Shown piece after piece: positions 58,639 through 64,000 of a DNA stretch of 64,000 bases. Origin of the DNA: Bacteroidota bacterium (GTDB taxonomy: Bacteria > Bacteroidota > Bacteroidia > Chitinophagales > Saprospiraceae); NCBI GenBank assembly GCA_030147525.1, contig JASBVF010000025.1:62001-126000 (forward strand). The letters are read 5' to 3'. Numbering within the stretch: the stretch's first letter is position 1; each line of letters opens with the position of its first letter. The notes beneath the pieces are model-generated. The model made no database searches. It worked only from the letters and a program-made list of their open reading frames with translations, and was not told where the DNA came from. A program made the translations under genes and the position numbers.

Positions 58639-59250
58639 ATGACACTTCAATCAGATTTAATCGAAATGGGTAAAGAAAAACTGACCCAAATGAAAGTTTT
58701 TCTCGATGAGCTGGAGGTTCAGATGTCGCTTGGCAAGTCAGAAGCCAAAGACGCTTTTGAACGGGAACGCAAAAATTTCCAGAAGTTCATCTCCGACCAG
58801 AAAGAACAGTTCAAAGAGGCCGGTAAGGAAACAGAGAACCACCGCAAAACAATGGTCGAAAAGTTTGAAAAGCTTGAGTCTTTCCTGGAAAAAGAGCCGG
58901 CTTTGTCAAAGAAAAAGTTCGACGCCGACAAAAAAGCTACCCTGAAAGCTATCTACGAACTTGAGTTTATCATCAAGGAAGCTTACGGCGAAGTTGGTAA
59001 AACGATGCAGTCGAGAATTGACAATTTCAAAGGCAAACTCGACACTTACCGTGTTCAGCTTGCGCTTGGAGAGTATGAGGATGCTGCTGAGTTGGAAAGC
59101 AAAAAAGAATCGCTACGCAAGGCGGTCGGCAACATCACAGAAAAGCTCAGGAAAGAAGAGAATGCCAGTGAAAAAATCGAACACTTTGCCGAGGAGGTCA
59201 ACGAATCGGTTGAACACCTGAAAAAGGCTTTTTCCGAGTTATTTTCTTAG
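58639..59250 (+). CDS. Soluble coiled-coil protein, sll1863-like
   Basis: 203 residues, almost all helical and charged, with several heptad-patterned segments (LTQMKVFLDELEVQMSLGKS, KKFDADKKATLKAIYELEF, SRIDNFKGKLDTYRVQLALG). The pattern of two linked helical halves with repeated QMSLGKSEAKD/QLALGEYEDA resembles the sll1863-type stress-response proteins. No signal peptide. The unusual 88-aa protein at 31904 has a similar composition. The ABC1 kinase gene follows 69 bases later on the same strand. Confidence 0.75.
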   Translation: MTLQSDLIEMGKEKLTQMKVFLDELEVQMSLGKSEAKDAFERERKNFQKFISDQKEQFKEAGKETENHRKTMVEKFEKLESFLEKEPALSKKKFDADKKATLKAIYELEFIIKEAYGEVGKTMQSRIDNFKGKLDTYRVQLALGEYEDAAELESKKESLRKAVGNITEKLRKEENASEKIEHFAEEVNESVEHLKKAFSELFS

Positions 59251-59319
59251 TCACAAGGCTGTCAGCCGTTGGCGAATACAAACATTACCAACAACAGACG
59301 GCCTACCGGGCAATAAACA

Positions 59320-61119
59320 ATGGGTAACCACCTCGTCACATCAAACGGCTCTTCGCAGGACCCCGTCACGAAGGAAGTGCTGGTTCTTGCCGAAGAAAAT
59401 TCGAAGCCTTCCGGCAACGAACACAAACCTATGCCCGAAAATAAAAGTAAAACATCCAGAACGACACTGATCGGCCGTTACGAAAAAGTCATAGGCGTTC
59501 TTATAAAATATGGTTTTGCCGATGTTGCGACCTTTCCGCCGCTCAACCGTTTCGTAAAAAAATGGCCTAAACTTCTACCGAAACACAAAGGTCACCCCGT
59601 TACAGAATTCACCAAGTTCGAGCGCATGCGCATGGTGTGCGAAGAGTTGGGAACCACCTTCATCAAGTTTGCCCAAATTGCCAGCAACCGGCCCGATGTG
59701 CTCCCGGAGGAGTTGATTGAACAACTTTCCACCTTCCAGGATCATGCCGTGCCGGTGCCGGAAGATCAAATCCGTCAGGTTCTGGTGCAGGAGCTTGGAA
59801 AGGATCCGGAGGCGATTTTCGAGTTTTTCGACTATCATCCCATCGCTTCCGCCTCCATGGCCCAGGTGCACCGGGCAAGGCTGATTGGCGGGCGGGAAGT
59901 TGTGTTAAAAGTCCAGCGGCCCGGCATCGAAGAAACTATAGAGTTGGATATCAGCATCCTGAAAAACCTGGCCCGTCTTATTCACCGGCATTTTCCGGTC
60001 ACGCACTCCTACCAGCCGGAGGAATTGGTCAAAATGTTCGAACGCAGTATCCGTAAGGAAATGGATTTTTCCATTGAAGCCTCCAACCTGAAGCATTTTG
60101 AATCCAACTTCCGGGGTAACCAAAATATTTACGTGCCTTCTCTCTACCAGGAGTATTGCACCCGCCGGGTGCTTTGCCTGGAGTATATTCAGGGGTTGAA
60201 AATTACCAACCTCAGCGAATTGGCCAAAATCGGCATGAGCGGCCCCGAGTTGGCTATGAAAGGTATCAGTCTGTACTTTGAGCAGGTTTTCGATCACGGC
60301 TTTTTCCATGCCGATCCACACCCGGGCAACATCTTTGTTTTACCTGATAAAAAAATCTGCTTCATCGACTTCGGCATGATGGGCACCGTTGTTGAATCTG
60401 ATAAATTACTACTCGGCGATCTGCTGCTTGCCATTCACGAACAGGATGTACCGGGCCTTAAGCATGCGCTGCTCAGGTTTTCCTGGGATGAAACCAGGAT
60501 TAACGAAAAAGATCTGGAGTACGATATCATTGAGTTTTTCCAAAATTACTCCAACATCGGCATTGAAGACATCGACAGCAAGGAGGTCATTGCAGCTTTG
60601 AATTCCCTGTTTTTTGACTATAAAATCAAGGTGCCTTCCAACCTGCTGTTACTGCTAAAGGCTTTGGTCATCATCGAGGGTGTAGGATTGATGCTCGACC
60701 CTCGTTACGATATCATCGGCAACATTGCTCCCTTCGTCAGGCGCTTGCTTGAAAAGAAATATTCAGCTGCTAAAATCTCCAAAAACTTTTTTAAATCTCT
60801 CTCAGACCTGTCCCGATTAACGTCAACGTTGCCACGTGATGCTTCCGAAATCATCAAAAAAATAAAAAAAGGCAAGCTGCACATTGAATTTGAACACCGG
60901 GGCCTCGAAGGCCTGAACGAAGCATTGGGTATTCTTTCCAAAAGAGTTGCCTTTTCCATCGTGCTCGGCTCCCTGATTCTTGGCTCTTCGCTTCTCGTTG
61001 TCGCTAACGTACCCCCGTATTTTCGCAACGTCCCCGCACTCGGATTTTTTGGATTTATTATTTCCGGATTCCTTGGTCTCCGGCTTTTGATCTCAATTAT
61101 GCGACATGGTAAATTTTGA
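59320..61119 (+). CDS. ABC1/UbiB/AarF-type atypical kinase, membrane-bound
   Basis: 599 residues. The atypical kinase domain has the ABC1 motifs: KFAQIASNRPDVLPEELIEQ, an alanine-rich loop IASASMAQVHRA, VVLKVQRPG, GFFHADPHPGNIFVL and FIDFGMMG. Two hydrophobic helices close to the C-terminus (about 545-590) anchor it in the membrane. UbiB/ADCK proteins support quinone biosynthesis or lipid homeostasis. The first about 50 residues are polar. It follows the coiled-coil gene with a short gap, so the two may be co-transcribed. Confidence 0.94.
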   Translation: MGNHLVTSNGSSQDPVTKEVLVLAEENSKPSGNEHKPMPENKSKTSRTTLIGRYEKVIGVLIKYGFADVATFPPLNRFVKKWPKLLPKHKGHPVTEFTKFERMRMVCEELGTTFIKFAQIASNRPDVLPEELIEQLSTFQDHAVPVPEDQIRQVLVQELGKDPEAIFEFFDYHPIASASMAQVHRARLIGGREVVLKVQRPGIEETIELDISILKNLARLIHRHFPVTHSYQPEELVKMFERSIRKEMDFSIEASNLKHFESNFRGNQNIYVPSLYQEYCTRRVLCLEYIQGLKITNLSELAKIGMSGPELAMKGISLYFEQVFDHGFFHADPHPGNIFVLPDKKICFIDFGMMGTVVESDKLLLGDLLLAIHEQDVPGLKHALLRFSWDETRINEKDLEYDIIEFFQNYSNIGIEDIDSKEVIAALNSLFFDYKIKVPSNLLLLLKALVIIEGVGLMLDPRYDIIGNIAPFVRRLLEKKYSAAKISKNFFKSLSDLSRLTSTLPRDASEIIKKIKKGKLHIEFEHRGLEGLNEALGILSKRVAFSIVLGSLILGSSLLVVANVPPYFRNVPALGFFGFIISGFLGLRLLISIMRHGKF

Positions 61120-61188
61120 TTATAAACATTGACTTAACAGGCGTTTTTCAAGCTCACGCTTCTTGAATCGCCCAAAAATTCCAAAATC

Positions 61189-64000
61189 ATGAAAACCATT
61201 ACATTCTCCCCTGGCCTTCGGGGCCTACTTACCTTTTTGACCACTTTGTTTCTTGTTTCCACAACGTTTTTCACCTTAGCCCAGTCAGTCTGGAATGCTG
61301 ATGCCACAGGAGGAACTTCGGACTGGAACACTGCCTCAAACTGGATCGGAGGCGTACCGGATGCAAACAAAACAGCCACCATCTTCGAGTGTAACACCTG
61401 CCCTGTCATTTCAACGGCAGGCAATCAATCCAAATTTGTACAGATTTACCCGGGCGGGAAGCTCACCTTGCTTGAACACGGCAAGCTGACCATCGAAAAC
61501 CCGGGAGGACCCGGAATGAAAACACATGCCGGATCTGAAATGACCATCGACACTGGCGGCGTTCTCACCCTTAAAAATTTCTGGGGGGAAGGCATGGCCA
61601 TCGGCGGCGTTTTTCAAAATGACGGTTCGATCAGCATCAATGGCGGTCATACCGGCATTGCTGTCAGTGAGGGCGCCATTTTTACCAACAACGGCGAAAC
61701 TTCCGTCACCGGCAATTCGCTGAACTTCGGCTTAAAAACGCTGGGTACGGTTTCGAACAAAGGCTCCCTTTCCATCGACGATGCCAACAACGACGGCATC
61801 CACCAGCAGGCCGGAAGTTTTACCAATGAAACAGGTGGTATTGTGCACCTTACAAAAACAGGGGTCAACGCCATTTTTGCCAAAGGCAATTTTCAGAACG
61901 ACGGCAACCTCAACATTGACAACGGGCTGAACGGCCTCTACGTCCTTTTCGCTACCTTCAACAACAACGCCAATGGTAAGCTGAACATTTCCGGTTCCAG
62001 CTTCCTGAATACCGGCATTTATCTCGACCCCGGCACTTTCAACAACGATGGCGAACTGACTGTAAAAAATGCGCTTTCAAAAGGTATTGAAATCAGCAGC
62101 AATTCATCGTTTAATAATTTCAACAAAATCGTACTTGACGTACCAGCATGGGCGGGTATTTTCAATGTGGGAGGTTCTGTTTTCCACAACCATCCCTGCG
62201 CACTGATCGAGTCTTCCGCTTCCATTGTGAACTACGCAGCTTTTACCAACAGTGGCATTATCAAAGCGCCGAACAGCGGAGGCACTACCATCAATGTAAA
62301 TCTCGGTTCGCTGATCGGAACCTTCAAAGCCGGCAGCGGCAATGCACCCGTCACCGAGTCAAGTGCTATCGTCTGGACGGGCTGCGCTGACAATGCCTGG
62401 AACAATCCGGCCAACTGGTACCCGGACACGCTGCCGGGTCCCGGATTTTACAGGACAATCATTCAGAACGTCAGCCAGGCCAGCGGTAATGCGCCGGTCG
62501 TTTCGACGAGCAGCAGCTCCACCAATCTCGTGTTGGATAAAAATGCAGGTTTGACTATCGCCTCCGGCGGTTCGTTAAATGTTAGCTATGGTTATCTGGG
62601 GTATGGTCAGGCTGAAATCCGGGCAGGAGCAAACCTTACAATAATGCCTCAGGGCCGCCTTTCCGCCAGCTATATCGGCGTCAACGGAAATGTGCAAAAC
62701 AGTGGAGAAGTTTTCATACCTGCGCCGTTTCACAGCGTTGGTTCGTTTGGCATGTCCGGCGGAGTTTTCAATAACCTTCAAGGTAGCCAATTAACGGGAA
62801 GCGTGGGTCAATATGGCGCAGGGGTAACTGCAGGCCTGAGCAACGGCGCTGTTTTTACCAACAGCGGCCATGTAAGCCTTGACGGTTTTGGCGGTTTTAA
62901 TCTAAATAACAGCAGTTTGTTCAACACCTCCACAGGCCTGATCGCTATCGGGTTTGGCCTTCCCGGCAGGATTAACCTCGAAAACAGTTCGCTGTTCGAA
63001 AATGATGGCAGCCTGTTCATGTCCGGAAAGATCAACACGTCTGGCTCGACCTGCATCAACAACGGGGAAATGAATATTTCATACGGATATCCGGGGCTCT
63101 ACGGAGAGGACGCCAGTTATACCAACAATGGCACGTTAAACATGACCAGTTGCCATATTTTGCTGTATGGCGGCTACTTCAGCAACAGCGGAGAAATCGA
63201 CATTCAGTCACCGCAAAATGACGGCGTTATTAATGGCGGAATATTTTCAAATACAGGAAAGCTGGCCGTTTCCAATTCAGGAAATCACCACGGCGTGCTC
63301 AATCTTTTTGATGGAAAATTTTACAACGAGACTTCCGGTGAGCTTTTTTTCAATAAAACCAGCAACGGTTTTATCAACTTCGGTCATCTCAGCAATGCCG
63401 GCCTGTTGGATATCAATACGACGAACTACGCCAGAGGTTTGGAAAACCAGGGCACAGTCGTCAATCAAACGACCGGGCAAATCCTGATCAAAGATCCGAA
63501 AACGGACGGGTTGGTCACTTTTTACAATCCGTTTGAAAACCATGGTTACATCGAAATACTAAATGCATCGGGCTGGGGCCTTGCAGCAAGTGGACCGCTT
63601 GACAATAAATCCACCGGCCACATCAACGTCAACGCCGTCGGTAAGTCGGGCGTAGCGTCCTGGAACTGGTTTAAAAATGCAGGCCTCATCGAGTCCGAAA
63701 ATACAGGCTACGAGGGCGTAACTGTTGCCTACGGCGAGTTCGACAACCTGCCGGGCAGTGAAATTTTTATACGCAATACGACCGGCGCAGGGCTGATCAA
63801 CTTTGATATTTTCCAAAACCAGGGTTACCTCTCCATCGACAACCCTGGCGCTGAAGGAATCCGAAACCTCAATTTCAAATTTGACAACCGCCCCGGCGGC
63901 AGTACCGTCGTCATCAGCAATGCGCAGAACGGACCGGGCATTTACACTTCTAACGGCTTTTTTAACACCGGATACATTATTCTGGAAAATACACCGCTGG
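61189..64000 (+). CDS. Giant secreted repeat-rich protein, 5' part (runs off right edge)
   Basis: The frame is open from the ATG at 61189 to the end of the window (937 codons) and must continue beyond. A signal peptide (LRGLLTFLTTLFLVSTTFFTLA) is followed by SDWNTASNWIGGVPDAN; a related W-x-NPANWYPDTLPGPG module recurs near residue 405. In between and after lie many short asparagine-glycine repeats such as FQNDGSISING, FTNNGETSVTG, VSNKGSLSIDD and FQNDGNLNIDN, a pattern that suggests a right-handed beta-helix. It is likely an extracellular adhesin or matrix protein; a T9SS domain is expected at its unseen C-terminus. Confidence 0.85.
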   Translation, partial: MKTITFSPGLRGLLTFLTTLFLVSTTFFTLAQSVWNADATGGTSDWNTASNWIGGVPDANKTATIFECNTCPVISTAGNQSKFVQIYPGGKLTLLEHGKLTIENPGGPGMKTHAGSEMTIDTGGVLTLKNFWGEGMAIGGVFQNDGSISINGGHTGIAVSEGAIFTNNGETSVTGNSLNFGLKTLGTVSNKGSLSIDDANNDGIHQQAGSFTNETGGIVHLTKTGVNAIFAKGNFQNDGNLNIDNGLNGLYVLFATFNNNANGKLNISGSSFLNTGIYLDPGTFNNDGELTVKNALSKGIEISSNSSFNNFNKIVLDVPAWAGIFNVGGSVFHNHPCALIESSASIVNYAAFTNSGIIKAPNSGGTTINVNLGSLIGTFKAGSGNAPVTESSAIVWTGCADNAWNNPANWYPDTLPGPGFYRTIIQNVSQASGNAPVVSTSSSSTNLVLDKNAGLTIASGGSLNVSYGYLGYGQAEIRAGANLTIMPQGRLSASYIGVNGNVQNSGEVFIPAPFHSVGSFGMSGGVFNNLQGSQLTGSVGQYGAGVTAGLSNGAVFTNSGHVSLDGFGGFNLNNSSLFNTSTGLIAIGFGLPGRINLENSSLFENDGSLFMSGKINTSGSTCINNGEMNISYGYPGLYGEDASYTNNGTLNMTSCHILLYGGYFSNSGEIDIQSPQNDGVINGGIFSNTGKLAVSNSGNHHGVLNLFDGKFYNETSGELFFNKTSNGFINFGHLSNAGLLDINTTNYARGLENQGTVVNQTTGQILIKDPKTDGLVTFYNPFENHGYIEILNASGWGLAASGPLDNKSTGHINVNAVGKSGVASWNWFKNAGLIESENTGYEGVTVAYGEFDNLPGSEIFIRNTTGAGLINFDIFQNQGYLSIDNPGAEGIRNLNFKFDNRPGGSTVVISNAQNGPGIYTSNGFFNTGYIILENTPL

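Overview
The window reads as chromosomal DNA of a Bacteroidota bacterium, most likely near the Saprospiria (Lewinella/Haliscomenobacter-like). This is inferred from type IX secretion (T9SS) C-terminal domains, SprB-type repeats, a GH97 enzyme, many short lipoproteins with a LxxC lipobox, and promoter -7 boxes of the Bacteroidota form TAnnTTTG. No rRNA or tRNA gene was seen; one tmRNA gene is present. Nothing could be searched or aligned, so family names come from recognised motifs.

Region 1 (about 1-12,760) is a defence island read on the minus strand. In order of transcription it holds hsdM2, a DUF4145 gene, a 208-aa gene with a PD-(D/E)xK-like signature, hsdM1, hsdS, darT (DNA ADP-ribosyltransferase toxin), darG (macrodomain antitoxin), hsdR and an AT-rich membrane protein gene. 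Most junctions overlap or lie within 20 nt, so it looks like one long type I restriction-modification operon with a DarTG toxin-antitoxin pair between hsdS and hsdR. Two events have reshaped it. A 1,007-bp insertion sequence sits exactly at the darT/darG junction, and its 7-bp target duplication restores both the darT stop codon and the darG start codon. A 50-bp copy of the hsdM1 start, ending in a stop codon, lies between the DUF4145 gene and the 208-aa gene, and two near-identical 31-bp palindromes precede hsdM2 and the 208-aa gene. The locus therefore looks like a fusion of two operons or a cassette insertion.

Region 2 (about 12,760-14,190) has a strikingly regular array of 21-bp units (13,220-13,702) that encodes a heptapeptide-repeat protein. 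It is followed by a hairpin and a Bacteroidota promoter.

Region 3 (14,189-31,556) is a secreted and carbohydrate-related block: a two-module choice-of-anchor-A T9SS protein, a GH97 alpha-glucosidase-like lipoprotein, a secreted esterase, two unknown exported proteins, a 1,981-aa SprB-repeat adhesin with a P-domain and MopE-like motif, and a vanadium-haloperoxidase/PAP2 lipoprotein.

Region 4 (31,900-48,000) is mostly housekeeping: a TonB_C-like protein, a beta-phosphoglucomutase-type HAD, tmRNA, a lysine/alanine-dehydrogenase-like oxidoreductase, PolX-PHP with a degenerate polymerase site, a candidate structured RNA, DedA, a D-2-hydroxyacid dehydrogenase, TopA, a methyltransferase, a DUF3467 protein, and a MacA-like adaptor with an FtsX-like permease. 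The TolC-like partner follows at 48,017.

Region 5 (48,017-64,000) continues with that TolC protein, an M1 peptidase, a gluconate permease beside a lone NAD-binding remnant, an EAD11-like membrane protein, an unusual aromatic/histidine-rich secreted protein, Hsp20, a response regulator, thioredoxin, a coiled-coil protein, an ABC1/UbiB kinase, and the 5' part of a giant repeat-rich secreted protein that runs off the right edge.
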